NCBI GenBank assembly: GCA_028689025.1 | Contig: JAQTXA010000002.1 | Location: 124,001-188,000 of the forward strand | Source of the DNA: Aliarcobacter sp. | Lineage (GTDB): Bacteria; Campylobacterota; Campylobacteria; Campylobacterales; Arcobacteraceae | Direction of reading: 5' to 3' | DNA length: 64,000 bases | Shown: in pieces, positions 55,354-64,000 of the stretch | Layout: the number at the start of each line of letters is the position of its first letter | How positions within the stretch are numbered: the first letter of the stretch is position 1 | Position numbers and translations under genes: made by a program | The notes under the pieces: generated by a model | Databases searched by the model: none | The model's input: only the letters and a program-made list of their open reading frames with translations | What the model was told of the DNA's origin: nothing

Positions 55354-56286
55354 TTATGCTCCAATATTATCTTTTTTAATTTTTCTTTTTTGTGGATTTA
55401 TTGGACATTTTGGTTTCACACTTTTTTCAATAAAAGCCATAATCTTTTCTGCAATATTTATATTTGTAGACTTTTCGATTCCCTCAAGTCCTGGACTTGA
55501 ATTAACTTCCATTACAAGTGGACCTCTTTTTGAAGGAATCATATCAACTCCACAAACTCCAAGTCCCATAGCTTTGGCTGCTGCAATTGCTGTTGTTTTT
55601 TCTTTTCTATTAAGTTTGTATGCAACTGCACTTCCACCTTGATGTAAGTTTGATCTAAAGTCTCCCTCAGCACCTTGTCTTTTCATTGCGCCAACTACTT
55701 CATTATTAACAACAAATGCTCTAATATCAGCTCCACCAGCTTCTTCAATAAACTCTTGAACAAGTAAATTTACATCCATTCCATAAAAAGCATCAAGAAC
55801 TGATTTAGCAGCTTTTTCACTATCAACTAAAACAACTCCAACACCTTGTGTTCCTTCAAGTATTTTTAGAACTAATGGTGCTCCACCACTTAAAGCAATA
55901 ACATCTTTTGCATTTGATTTATTAGAAGCAAAAACTGTTCTTGGCATATCAACACCATTTCTTGATAGAACTTGTAAACTTCTTAATTTATCTCTACTTC
56001 TTGTAAGTGCTAAATTTCCAGTTGTACTAAACACATCTAACATTTCAAAGTGTCTAACCATCGCAGCACCATAAAAAGTTCTACTTGCTCCAATTCTTGG
56101 AATTATTGCATCGGGTGTTGGTAAAACTTTACCTTCATAATTTACAACTAATTCATTTTTCATAATTTCAATTGTACATTTTAAATAATCAATTACTCTA
56201 ACTTCCCAATCTTTAGCCTTTGCTTCTTCAACTAATCTTCTAGTTGAATATAAATCTTTATTTCTAGATAAAATATAAATTCTCAT
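55354..56286 (-). CDS. rimK: RimK-type ATP-grasp ligase
   Basis: 310 residues. ATP-grasp core: KLRSLQVLSRNGVDMP, LVLKILEGTQGVGVVLV (P-loop-like), QEFIEEAGGADIRAFVV and GVDMIPSKRGPLVMEVNSSPGLEGIE with metal-binding Glu and Asn. RimK adds glutamates to ribosomal protein S6 in E. coli. The linked RimB-like gene supports that class, but target proteins here are unproven. Confidence 0.9.
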   Translation of the reverse strand: MRIYILSRNKDLYSTRRLVEEAKAKDWEVRVIDYLKCTIEIMKNELVVNYEGKVLPTPDAIIPRIGASRTFYGAAMVRHFEMLDVFSTTGNLALTRSRDKLRSLQVLSRNGVDMPRTVFASNKSNAKDVIALSGGAPLVLKILEGTQGVGVVLVDSEKAAKSVLDAFYGMDVNLLVQEFIEEAGGADIRAFVVNNEVVGAMKRQGAEGDFRSNLHQGGSAVAYKLNRKEKTTAIAAAKAMGLGVCGVDMIPSKRGPLVMEVNSSPGLEGIEKSTNINIAEKIMAFIEKSVKPKCPINPQKRKIKKDNIGA

Positions 56287-56297
56287 TTTAACCTCTT

Positions 56298-56720
56298 TTA
56301 TTTGGTTTTTGTAAGATATTCTTGTGAAACATCAACTAAAAAACGCTCTGACAAAAACTTTCTTCCTATTAACATTGGATATTTCATATCGGAACGATTT
56401 GTTAGGGAAACTACAGTTTTATACTTTTTACCAAAGAAAAGTATATCAACTTTTATAGAAGCTCTTGATTGTACAATCCCATTGGAACTTTTGACTCTTT
56501 TGAGTTTATATAATGGCATTCTCATTTTTTTACCATGGTAAGCGGGATGAATTTCATCTAATAATGTAAAATGCACGAATTTTTCATCATCAATAAAAAT
56601 ATCATCACAATGCAGGGAATTAGAATCTGCTCCAGTATCAACTTTTGCATCTAAATCAAACAGTTCTAAATCTAAAATAGATATTATTTCTCTTCTACCT
56701 ATAATCTTTTTTTGTGACAT
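56298..56720 (-). CDS. RimB-like retropepsin-fold protein (PF05618)
   Basis: 140 residues. Aspartic-protease-like DTGADSNSLH (28-37) and YPMLIGRKFL near the end, the two motifs of the ATP-dependent zinc protease/RimB family. Lies 11 bases before rimK. Known relatives modulate RimK activity. Confidence 0.87.
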   Translation of the reverse strand: MSQKKIIGRREIISILDLELFDLDAKVDTGADSNSLHCDDIFIDDEKFVHFTLLDEIHPAYHGKKMRMPLYKLKRVKSSNGIVQSRASIKVDILFFGKKYKTVVSLTNRSDMKYPMLIGRKFLSERFLVDVSQEYLTKTK

Positions 56721-56780
56721 AATAAACCTCTTTAAAAGGGGTATTATATCACAAAACTATTTCATAAAATTATATGAAAT

Positions 56781-57005
56781 TTATTTTTTGCTATCTAATG
56801 CTTTTTGTAATATTGCTATTACATCTTCTAAATTTTCATAAGGAATATGTGACTTCCATTGTACATCTTGACCATTTAAAGAGATGCCAATACTTACAAT
56901 ATCTGCAGTATCTTTTCCATAAGGTTCAGTTACATTTGAAATTGAAATTCTTCCCTTTTTAGTACCTGAAAGTTCTAATGTTCCTAATTCAGTAATAGTT
57001 GACAT
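56781..57005 (-). CDS. Conserved-looking 74-residue protein, unrecognised
   Basis: MSTITELGTLELSGTKKGRI and later VTEPYGKDTADIVSIGISL, ending in a helix (LEDVIAILQKALDS). Beta-strand-rich with a C-terminal helix and no cysteine or membrane span. AAGGAT precedes the ATG. No function can be given; sits alone between two larger units. Confidence 0.7.
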   Translation of the reverse strand: MSTITELGTLELSGTKKGRISISNVTEPYGKDTADIVSIGISLNGQDVQWKSHIPYENLEDVIAILQKALDSKK

Positions 57006-57062
57006 TTTTAATCCTTTTCTTTTCTTTTAATTCTACAACAATAAACTTTTGTTTAATTAAAA

Positions 57063-59117
57063 TTAAAAAATATCAGGTGCAGGTTCAGCTAAATAAAAAC
57101 CTTGGAATTCATCAACACCTAACTCTAAAGCAATGTTAAACACCTCTTCAGAATGGATAAATTCTGCAATAGTTTTTATATTTAAAGCTTTAGAAAAATC
57201 AATAACTGATTTTACCATTTCATATGAATTTTTATCAGAATTTAGATTTTTAATTAATGAACCATCAATTTTTATATAATTTGGTCTAATCTTTAGAATA
57301 TGGGCAAAATTAGAGTATCCTGTTCCAAAATCATCAATCGCTATTTTTATACCTTGATTTCTATATTTAATAATAAAATCTTCAAGTAAAGTATAATCAG
57401 AAATATAATCACTCTCTAATATCTCAAATACTATTCTTGATTTATTATCTCCATGAATTTTGTCTAAATTTTTATCTAAAGAGAGTATAAAATCACTATC
57501 TAATATATCTTTAAAACTTAAATTTATAGAGATTTGTTTATCTGTTTTCATTAAATCAACTAAAGCTTTTGATATTACTTGATTAGATAATTGTAAATAC
57601 TGTTTTGTTTTAACTGAAATATCAAGAAATAGATATGGACTTATATAAATCGTTTCATCATTTTCATTTGTATCTTTGATTCTCATTAAAGTTTCATATT
57701 TAACTATATTTTTATCTCTATCATAAATTGCTTGGTAAAAAGGTGTAACTTTATTTTCTTCAATTGCAATTTTTAATTTTTCTCGCCAATACATAGACTT
57801 TTCAATAATATCTTTTGTATCAATATCATTATTATAAACAAAAAATGGCATATTACTTTTTTTAGCTTTTTTAAGAGCAATTCCAGCAGTTTTTATTGGT
57901 TCTTCTTGTGCTATTGAGACACCTACAGTTATATTTATAAAAATATCAATTTGTAGTTCTTCAATAAAAATAGGTCTATTTTTAAAAAGTTTTACTAATT
58001 CTCCAATAAATTCATTATATTTTGAAAATCCCATCATTTTTTTATCTGCTAAACAATATACATTTCCATATATTCTATAAATTCCTACGCTAAATCTTGA
58101 TGAAAATTCACTTAAGATTTTACCAACTTCGATTAAAACTAAATTCCCAGTTGAAAATCCATAAAGTTCATTTATATCATCAAAAGAATCAATATCTATT
58201 AAAGCAATCGATACAAAATCGTCATCTTTAATGTCATCTTCAAGAGCATATCTATTTTTTAAATTTGTTAATTCATCATAATATAATCTATCTTGAATCT
58301 CTTTTGTTTTTACTTGAACTTGATCTTCAAAAGTTCTTCTATTTGTTTCAACTTGATCAAGTAATGTGTTAAATTGTGTAGCTAAAAATCCTATTTCATC
58401 TTTTGGTTTAGATCCATTATCAGGAGTTTCAGAATTTACACTAGCTTTTTGTACTTCCGAAAACATTTTATTAATTGGTGTAATAACTTTTACTGTAATA
58501 ACTATCCCAATTATTGCTAAAACACCAAATAGAAGCATTGAAATATTTAAAATTAAAGAATTAATACCTTGAACAAAAGAGCTAAAATCTTCTTTATAAA
58601 TAGTTGAAACTATATAACAATCTAAATTTTTATCATATTCAACCCAAGATATTTTTTTATATTTATAATTAAATTGATCATAAACTTTATTCCAATTATA
58701 TTCTAGTGTTTCTCTTTTATCATAAGCATTATGGAGTTCATCCACTAATTTTTTTCCATTCTGAGGTAACACTGCACTCAATACTTCTTGATTATGAAAT
58801 TCTCCACTTGGATCAAAAATAACTCTTCCTGAGGTATCAACTAAATAAATATGACCTGTTTTCCCCAAAGTGAAACTTGTTAACAATAACTCTAATTCTT
58901 TTTTTAACTCATTTTTGTTTTCAACAGTTCTTGATTTGTTATTTATTATTGAAACGACTTTATTAAACTGTGTTCTAGAATTCTCTATTTCTGTTTGAGT
59001 TAAATACTCATTTACTTTTGGCGATAAAAAAAATACAACAAAAAATAGATAAGATAATAAACCAATGATAAATAACCAACCGATTTTTAGAAATATTTTA
59101 TTATTCACTCTGTCCAA
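57063..59117 (-). CDS. Cache-HAMP-degenerate GGDEF-EAL signalling protein
   Basis: 684 residues. Two spans (about 10-30, 187-210) around a Cache-like periplasmic sensor (LGKTGHIYLVDTSGRVIFDP), HAMP, a GGDEF-type domain (about 285-420) and an EAL domain (about 440-680). The GGDEF motif is replaced (RIYGNVYCL), so cyclase activity is unlikely. The EAL domain keeps Glu of ETLMR, Asn of NLSF, DDFGTGYS, the Lys of IKIDGS and Gln of FQGFYLAEP, so c-di-GMP hydrolysis is likely. Thirteen bases after psd. Confidence 0.88.
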   Translation of the reverse strand: MDRVNNKIFLKIGWLFIIGLLSYLFFVVFFLSPKVNEYLTQTEIENSRTQFNKVVSIINNKSRTVENKNELKKELELLLTSFTLGKTGHIYLVDTSGRVIFDPSGEFHNQEVLSAVLPQNGKKLVDELHNAYDKRETLEYNWNKVYDQFNYKYKKISWVEYDKNLDCYIVSTIYKEDFSSFVQGINSLILNISMLLFGVLAIIGIVITVKVITPINKMFSEVQKASVNSETPDNGSKPKDEIGFLATQFNTLLDQVETNRRTFEDQVQVKTKEIQDRLYYDELTNLKNRYALEDDIKDDDFVSIALIDIDSFDDINELYGFSTGNLVLIEVGKILSEFSSRFSVGIYRIYGNVYCLADKKMMGFSKYNEFIGELVKLFKNRPIFIEELQIDIFINITVGVSIAQEEPIKTAGIALKKAKKSNMPFFVYNNDIDTKDIIEKSMYWREKLKIAIEENKVTPFYQAIYDRDKNIVKYETLMRIKDTNENDETIYISPYLFLDISVKTKQYLQLSNQVISKALVDLMKTDKQISINLSFKDILDSDFILSLDKNLDKIHGDNKSRIVFEILESDYISDYTLLEDFIIKYRNQGIKIAIDDFGTGYSNFAHILKIRPNYIKIDGSLIKNLNSDKNSYEMVKSVIDFSKALNIKTIAEFIHSEEVFNIALELGVDEFQGFYLAEPAPDIF

Positions 59118-59130
59118 CTTTTAAATTAAT

Positions 59131-59937
59131 TTATAATACTTTTGCTATTTTTTGACCATATTTTACATTTTTATTTAGTAAATCTTCAAGTTCTACCATA
59201 GATTCTTCCCATAGCATAACTACTGTTGAACCCATTTTGAAATAACCTAAACACTCACCTTTTGTTATTTCAATATTTTCATAAGTGTAAACTTTCATCT
59301 CTTTTGCATCAATGTTTGTTTCAACTCTATCTTCAAATTCAAATACCATTTGCCCGACATTTAAAGCACCCACAAAAACCATGAAGAATATTTTCCCATT
59401 GCTTTCACACTCTAAAATCACTCTTTCATTTTGTACAAAAAGCTCAAATTCTTTATTTAGATATTTTAAATTTACAGGATAAAGTTTCCCTGGAACATGA
59501 ATTAGTTTTAATAATTTAAAATCACAAGGTGCATGGTATCTATGATAATCTTTTGGTGATAAGTAAAAATTCATAAAAGAACCATTTTTTACCTTTTCAA
59601 AATTTGAAGTACAATAATAAGTTAATAACTCTTCAACACTATATTCCATCCCTTTTATTTGTAGAGCAATATCATCTTTAATTTGTCCACATTGTGTGAT
59701 TAAACTATCTGTTGGTGAAATAATTACATCTTCATTAGAATCTATCTCTCTTTTGATGATTAACTCTCTTGTAAATAAATCATTTAAAGATTTATAATAT
59801 CTAGCATTTTTAAATTCACTCATATTTAAACCCATAAGTTTTACATAACTTGCATTTATGAATTTTTGAATAAATGATGGGAACTCTTTTTTCGCGAATT
59901 TTCCAAAATTTAAAGAGATAAGATTTGTAATGTGCAT
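59131..59937 (-). CDS. psd: Phosphatidylserine decarboxylase
   Basis: 268 residues starting at the ATG at 59937 (AAGGA close upstream; a longer frame to 59958 has none). YKSLNDLFTREL, YHRYHAPCDF and the self-cleavage site GST (Gly236-Ser237, in FKMGSTVVM) that yields the pyruvoyl group. It makes phosphatidylethanolamine in the inner membrane. pssA is not in the window. Confidence 0.93.
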   Translation of the reverse strand: MHITNLISLNFGKFAKKEFPSFIQKFINASYVKLMGLNMSEFKNARYYKSLNDLFTRELIIKREIDSNEDVIISPTDSLITQCGQIKDDIALQIKGMEYSVEELLTYYCTSNFEKVKNGSFMNFYLSPKDYHRYHAPCDFKLLKLIHVPGKLYPVNLKYLNKEFELFVQNERVILECESNGKIFFMVFVGALNVGQMVFEFEDRVETNIDAKEMKVYTYENIEITKGECLGYFKMGSTVVMLWEESMVELEDLLNKNVKYGQKIAKVL

Positions 59938-60057
59938 TATTTTCCTTTTTTTAATCAATTAAGTCATTATTTTATCTGTTTTTACTTCTTAAATTGCTTT
60001 AATAAAAATTTAGCTACTCTTCCAACATTAATTTATCAAATTTTTAAGGATTTTTTT

Positions 60058-60297
60058 ATGTACAAAATAGTTGTAGCAAATCAATGTGGATGTTTTAAAA
60101 ATAGCAATTTAGAAAATAATTTAACTTTTGAATCAAAAGACGAAGCATTAAGTAAAGCAATAGAGATGAAGAATTTTATGAATAAGGAATTTTGCAAAAA
60201 ACATGAATTTGAACTTCAAGAGATGTTCAATAATTTTGTGATTTCGTTTTATACAGGAGCAAGAGATAACTGTTGTGGAAATGGTTGTTGCATGTAA
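60058..60297 (+). CDS. Small cysteine-rich protein, paralogue of the gene at 22828
   Basis: 79 residues starting at the ATG at 60058, seven bases after AAGGA. Cys10 and Cys12 (CGC), Cys46 (FCKKHEF) and NNFVIS align with the 66-residue protein at 22828-23028. It also carries an extra C-terminal tail with CC-GNG-CC (Cys72, 73, 77, 78). Seven cysteines in so small a cytosolic protein suggest metal or thiol chemistry. Unnamed family. Confidence 0.8.
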   Translation: MYKIVVANQCGCFKNSNLENNLTFESKDEALSKAIEMKNFMNKEFCKKHEFELQEMFNNFVISFYTGARDNCCGNGCCM

Positions 60298-60304
60298 GCA
60301 ACAA

Positions 60305-61426
60305 CTATTCTTTTGGCATTAAAATATACATTTTCCCTTTTTCTTTCATTTTTCCAGCATATGCAAAAGCATCTTCTCCATATCCCCAAAAAAAATCAGC
60401 TCGAATATTACCTTTTATAGCTCCACCAACATCAGCAGCTACCATCAATTGATTTATAGGTTTTTTATCAACAGGATTTTTTGTGCTAAGAAATACTGGC
60501 ATTCCAAGAGGAATAACACTTCTATCAACTGCTAAATTTCTTTTTGCAGTAAGTTGCGTCCCTAAACTTCCTGTTGCACCTTGATTCGATTTATGAAAAA
60601 ATATATAACTCTCATTTTGATTTAATATTTCATCTGCTTTTGCTGGATTCTTATCTATATATTTTTTCATACCTTGCGCTGATAATTCATCTTTACTTAT
60701 ATAACCTTTTTCAAGCATATAAGTGCCAAGTCCTTTAAATTTTCTTCCATTTTGTTCAGCATAACCAACATTAATTAATTCACCATTATCTAACAATACT
60801 TTCCCTGAACCTTGAACATGGAGTAAAAATAGATCAAATTTATTATCAACATAAGCTATAACTTCAAGATTTTTATTTAGATTACTCTCTATTTGTGCTC
60901 TTGAGTCATAAGGAACAAGCATATTATTAACTAATTTCCCTCTTAATTTATAAGGTTTAACTTCAGGATCATCAGATACATAATCGATAATCACCATATC
61001 TTTTGGAGTTTTATATATGGGATATTTATATCTTTTATTCTTTTTTAAACTTCCATAAAGAAGTGGTTCATAATAACCTGTAATAATTCCTTCATCAAAA
61101 GAGTCCTCATCTAAAAGTTTATATGGCTGAAAATTTATAGTAAAGAATTTTGCTCCATCAGTTTCATATTCTGCCTTTTGGCAAACATTTTTAAATAGTT
61201 CATTCTTTTTTGATTTTTTACAATCTTTTTTAAAAACATCAAGTGCGTGAGCTAAATCATCCCGATAAAAACCATCTATTTCATTAAAACCCACGGGTTT
61301 CATATTAGTTTTATTCTCTTTTACATCAGGCTTTGGAGTCAATTGTTCAGAAATTAATTCTTTTTTAGCAGAACATCCTGAAAATAATAACAAAATTGCT
61401 AAGAATAAAAATATAACTGATTTCAT
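60305..61426 (-). CDS. mltA: Membrane-bound lytic murein transglycosylase A
   Basis: 373 residues. I start at the ATG at 61426, which gives a lipobox (LLLFSGC, Cys18) and a four-base overlap with the gene upstream. MltA domain with YYEPLLYGS, the barrel segment VQGSGKV and the catalytic Asp region VAADVGGAIKGNIRADFFWG near the end. It cleaves peptidoglycan to anhydro-muropeptides at the outer membrane. Confidence 0.93.
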   Translation of the reverse strand: MKSVIFLFLAILLLFSGCSAKKELISEQLTPKPDVKENKTNMKPVGFNEIDGFYRDDLAHALDVFKKDCKKSKKNELFKNVCQKAEYETDGAKFFTINFQPYKLLDEDSFDEGIITGYYEPLLYGSLKKNKRYKYPIYKTPKDMVIIDYVSDDPEVKPYKLRGKLVNNMLVPYDSRAQIESNLNKNLEVIAYVDNKFDLFLLHVQGSGKVLLDNGELINVGYAEQNGRKFKGLGTYMLEKGYISKDELSAQGMKKYIDKNPAKADEILNQNESYIFFHKSNQGATGSLGTQLTAKRNLAVDRSVIPLGMPVFLSTKNPVDKKPINQLMVAADVGGAIKGNIRADFFWGYGEDAFAYAGKMKEKGKMYILMPKE

Positions 61427-61728
61427 AAGCCGCAAGAAGATGGTAATAAATTTGTAGAATGTACTTCTTTTAATCCACATGATTCACAAGTAAATTCAAC
61501 ATCTTTTACCCCTGAACATCCATGACTTTGAATAATTCTTGATTTTATAATTTCTGATTTAAAAGTAGTTTGTGTTCTTTCATTAAAAAAAGTTCTCGTT
61601 TTTTCTCCACAAGTGGGACACTCACCAGAAACTAACTTTTCAATTCTTGATGTTTTTGTTTTAAAATATAGAAGTACTGAAAATATTGAGATTAGAAATA
61701 ATATAAGTATTAAAAAAAGAGTTTGCAT
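61423..61728 (-). CDS. Membrane-anchored zinc-ribbon protein
   Basis: 101 residues: N-terminal span (about 3-22), then Cys37-x-x-Cys40 (CPTCG) and Cys81-x-x-Cys84 (CESCG), a split zinc ribbon. 11 bases after dnaK and overlapping mltA by four. No family name known; possibly an envelope stress or assembly accessory. Confidence 0.75.
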   Translation of the reverse strand: MQTLFLILILFLISIFSVLLYFKTKTSRIEKLVSGECPTCGEKTRTFFNERTQTTFKSEIIKSRIIQSHGCSGVKDVEFTCESCGLKEVHSTNLLPSSCGL

Positions 61729-61739
61729 GAAGCAGAGAT

Positions 61740-63623
61740 TTACTCTACTTCAGCGTCGATAACGTCGTCATCATCTTTTTTTGCTTTTTGGTTTGGTTGA
61801 GCACCAGCTTCACCACCCTCTTTTTTGTACATAGCTTCTGCTAATTTATGAGATTTTTCTGTTAATGCTTTTAATTTTTCTTCAATTTGTTCTTTTGAAG
61901 CATTATCGTCTTTTAAAGTCTCTTCTAAATCAGCTGCTGCATCGATAATAGCTTTTTTCTCTTCTTCGCTAACTGCACTTTCATTCTCTTCTAAAGTTTT
62001 TTTAGTTGAGTGTAATAAAGCATCTGCTTGATTTCTTACTTCAATTACAGCTTTTTTCTTAGCATCAGTCTCTTTATTAGCTTCTGCTTCTTGAACCATT
62101 TTTTCAATTTCAGCATCACTTAATCCAGATGAACCAGAAATAGTAATTTTGTTCTCTTTACCAGTTCCTTTATCTTTAGCACTTACATTTAAAACACCAT
62201 TTGCATCAATATCAAATGTTACTTCAATTTGAGGAACACCTCTTGGAGCTGCTGGAATATCTGAAAGTTCAAACATACCTAAAGATTTGTTATCTCTTGC
62301 AAATTCTCTTTCACCTTGTGAAACGTGAATAGAAACAGCTGGTTGATTATCATCAGCAGTTGAGAATACTTGAGATTTTTTAACTGGAATTGTAGTTCCT
62401 TTTTCAATTAATTTAGTCATAACTCCACCAAGAGTTTCAATTCCTAAAGATAAAGGAGTAACGTCTAGTAATAATACATCTTTAACATCACCTTTTAAAA
62501 CTCCAGCTTGAACAGCTGCACCAGCTGCTACAACTTCATCAGGATTTACACCTTTATTTAAATCTTTTCCAAAGAAATCTCTAACAACTTTATTTGCTTT
62601 TGGTAATCTTGTAGATCCACCAACCATAATAATTTCTTGAATTTCTTCTTTTTTCAATCCAGCATCTTTAAGTGCAGTTTTGATGTGCTCTAAAGTTTCA
62701 GTAATTAAATCTTCAGTCATAGACTCAAATTTTGCTCTTGTTAATGATTTAACTAAGTGAACAGGACCAGCACTTCCCATAGAAATAAATGGTAAGTTGA
62801 TTTCTGTTGATTCAGCTGATGATAACTCTTTTTTAGCATTTTCAGCAGCATCTTTTAATCTTTGTAATGCCATTTTGTCGTTTTTAACATCAAAACCATT
62901 TTCGTCTTTGAACTCTTTTGCTAACCAATCAATAATTCTATTATCGAAGTCATCTCCACCTAAGAATGCATTTCCATCAGTTGAAAGTACTTCAAATGTA
63001 CCATCACCAATTTCTAAAACAGTAACGTCAAATGTTCCTCCACCTAAATCGTAAACAAGAACTTTTTCTTCACCTTTTTTATCTAAACCATAAGCTAATG
63101 AAGCAGCTGTTGGCTCATTGATGATTCTTAATACATTAAGACCAGCAATTGTTCCAGCTTCTTGAGTTGCTTTTCTTTGTGCATCATTGAAGTATGCAGG
63201 AACTGTAATAACAGCATCAGTAACAGCTGTTCCTAAATACTCTTCAGCATCTGCTTTTAATTTTGATAAAATTTTTGCAGAAATTTCTTGTGGAGTATAA
63301 ACTTTTCCACCAATTTCAACAGCTGCAGCACCATTTCTATCAACAATTTTATATCCAACTTTTGATTGAGCAGCTTTTGCATTTGGCTCATCCATCATTA
63401 GACCCATAATTCTTTTGATTGAATAAATAGTTTTTTCTGGATTTGTAATCGCTTGTCTTTTTGCTGGATCTCCAACTAAAACTTCACCTTTATCTGTGAA
63501 TGCAACGATTGAAGGAGTTGTATTTTTTCCTTCTTTATTAGGGATAATTTTAGCTTCCCCACCTTCATAAACTGCTATACAAGAGTTTGTTGTTCCTAAA
63601 TCTATTCCAATTACTTTACTCAT
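61740..63623 (-). CDS. dnaK: Chaperone DnaK (Hsp70)
   Basis: 627 residues. ATPase domain with [22 protein letters not shown] and the [13 protein letters not shown] segment; linker [19 protein letters not shown]; substrate domain and a lid ending in VIDAEVE. Follows grpE (85 bases) in the usual order, with AAGGAT before the ATG. dnaJ is not in the window. Confidence 0.97.
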   Translation of the reverse strand: MSKVIGIDLGTTNSCIAVYEGGEAKIIPNKEGKNTTPSIVAFTDKGEVLVGDPAKRQAITNPEKTIYSIKRIMGLMMDEPNAKAAQSKVGYKIVDRNGAAAVEIGGKVYTPQEISAKILSKLKADAEEYLGTAVTDAVITVPAYFNDAQRKATQEAGTIAGLNVLRIINEPTAASLAYGLDKKGEEKVLVYDLGGGTFDVTVLEIGDGTFEVLSTDGNAFLGGDDFDNRIIDWLAKEFKDENGFDVKNDKMALQRLKDAAENAKKELSSAESTEINLPFISMGSAGPVHLVKSLTRAKFESMTEDLITETLEHIKTALKDAGLKKEEIQEIIMVGGSTRLPKANKVVRDFFGKDLNKGVNPDEVVAAGAAVQAGVLKGDVKDVLLLDVTPLSLGIETLGGVMTKLIEKGTTIPVKKSQVFSTADDNQPAVSIHVSQGEREFARDNKSLGMFELSDIPAAPRGVPQIEVTFDIDANGVLNVSAKDKGTGKENKITISGSSGLSDAEIEKMVQEAEANKETDAKKKAVIEVRNQADALLHSTKKTLEENESAVSEEEKKAIIDAAADLEETLKDDNASKEQIEEKLKALTEKSHKLAEAMYKKEGGEAGAQPNQKAKKDDDDVIDAEVE

Positions 63624-63708
63624 TTTATATCCTTATCAAGTTTTATTTTTTATTTTAATATATATCTTTTCAAATCTATCTAGTTTTATGACATCACGGT
63701 CAGATTAT

Positions 63709-64000
63709 CTACTTTTTACAGATTGAAACCATCGCTGGTCTTAACAATCTATCTTTTAATAAATAACCCTTTTGAAGTTCTTGAACAATTGCACCATCTT
63801 CATGCTCTGCACTATCAACTTGCATTACAGCGTTGTGTACATTTGGATCAAATTCACCATCTGTTTCAATTTTTGTAATGTTATGTTTTTCAAAAGTTGT
63901 ATTGAAATTCTTAATAGTTAAAGAGATTCCCTCTTTTACTTTTTCAAGTAATTCATGTGCATCTAATGGTGTATTTGTTGATGACAGAGCTAACTCTAAA
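63709..64000 (-). CDS. grpE: Nucleotide exchange factor GrpE, C-terminal part (gene runs off the window)
   Basis: About 96 residues visible. The typical GrpE ending is clear: FDPNVHNAVMQVDSAEHEDG, IVQELQKGYLLKDRLLRPAMV and SICKK. It releases ADP from DnaK, encoded next. The coiled-coil start is beyond position 64000. Confidence 0.93.
   Translation of the reverse strand, partial: LELALSSTNTPLDAHELLEKVKEGISLTIKNFNTTFEKHNITKIETDGEFDPNVHNAVMQVDSAEHEDGAIVQELQKGYLLKDRLLRPAMVSICKK

Overview
The window reads as chromosomal DNA of a Campylobacterota member, most likely an Arcobacter/Aliarcobacter-type bacterium. The grounds are the strong AT bias, very short intergenic spaces with many ATGA and TAATG gene junctions, Shine-Dalgarno sites of the AAGGA type, the tatA-argS pair, an htrA gene followed directly by a CprRS-like two-component pair (an order I recall from Campylobacter jejuni), the TIGR00303-type CobT and a PF04071-like cysteine-rich protein. 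The species assignment is inference.

Layout, left to right. 1-3078: lower-glycolysis operon on the minus strand (gap-pgk-tpiA-fabI). 3167-4038: nadD-rsfS. 4051-5996: tatA-argS plus an unlisted 39-residue protein. 6061-8180: fluC/crcB, a PlsC-type acyltransferase and a BatD/SH3-like membrane protein. 8210-11478: purS-purQ and ctpA-purC. 11593-13167: a YfgM-like and BamB-like pair. 13239-14605: truD-dksA. 14808-17856: a four-gene ABC transporter cassette whose first gene appears to start at ATT. 17898-23685: small lipoprotein, TerC-like DUF475 protein, amtB-glnK, an LRR-kinase fusion, a small cysteine protein and yccF.

23690-30510 looks like a decayed genomic island. It holds an integrase remnant, a transposase-like remnant, an intact RND exporter/beta-barrel/LolA-like/TetR cassette, a broken membrane-protein gene, and degenerate tRNA copies beside a live Leu-Ser-Cys tRNA operon (30515-30843) that has a consensus promoter.

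31033-37872: ilvD, htrA-RR-HK, and a soluble double-PAS chemotaxis receptor. 37890-49216 is dominated by late cobalamin genes (cbiB, cobQ, cobD, cobS, cobU, cobT). Five genes that are not recognisably for B12 are interleaved in the ten-gene operon: a KAP P-loop NTPase, an SDR, a transglutaminase-like protein, marC and an SGNH hydrolase.

49404-64000: DASS anion transporter, TauE/SafE permease, dsbD-thioredoxin, rhodanese, the RimK/RimB/AspA-like trio, a degenerate-GGDEF/EAL protein, psd, a second small cysteine paralogue, mltA with a zinc-ribbon protein, dnaK and the 3' part of grpE.

Most of the window is core metabolism. The least explained items are two genes with apparent ATT starts, a probable leaderless tetR with a triple operator, the tRNA-flanked decayed island, the ABC cassette at 14808-17856, the KAP NTPase inside the B12 operon, and the pair of small cysteine paralogues. 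Nothing here is a proven new system. All calls rest on reading sequence and family knowledge, with no database search.
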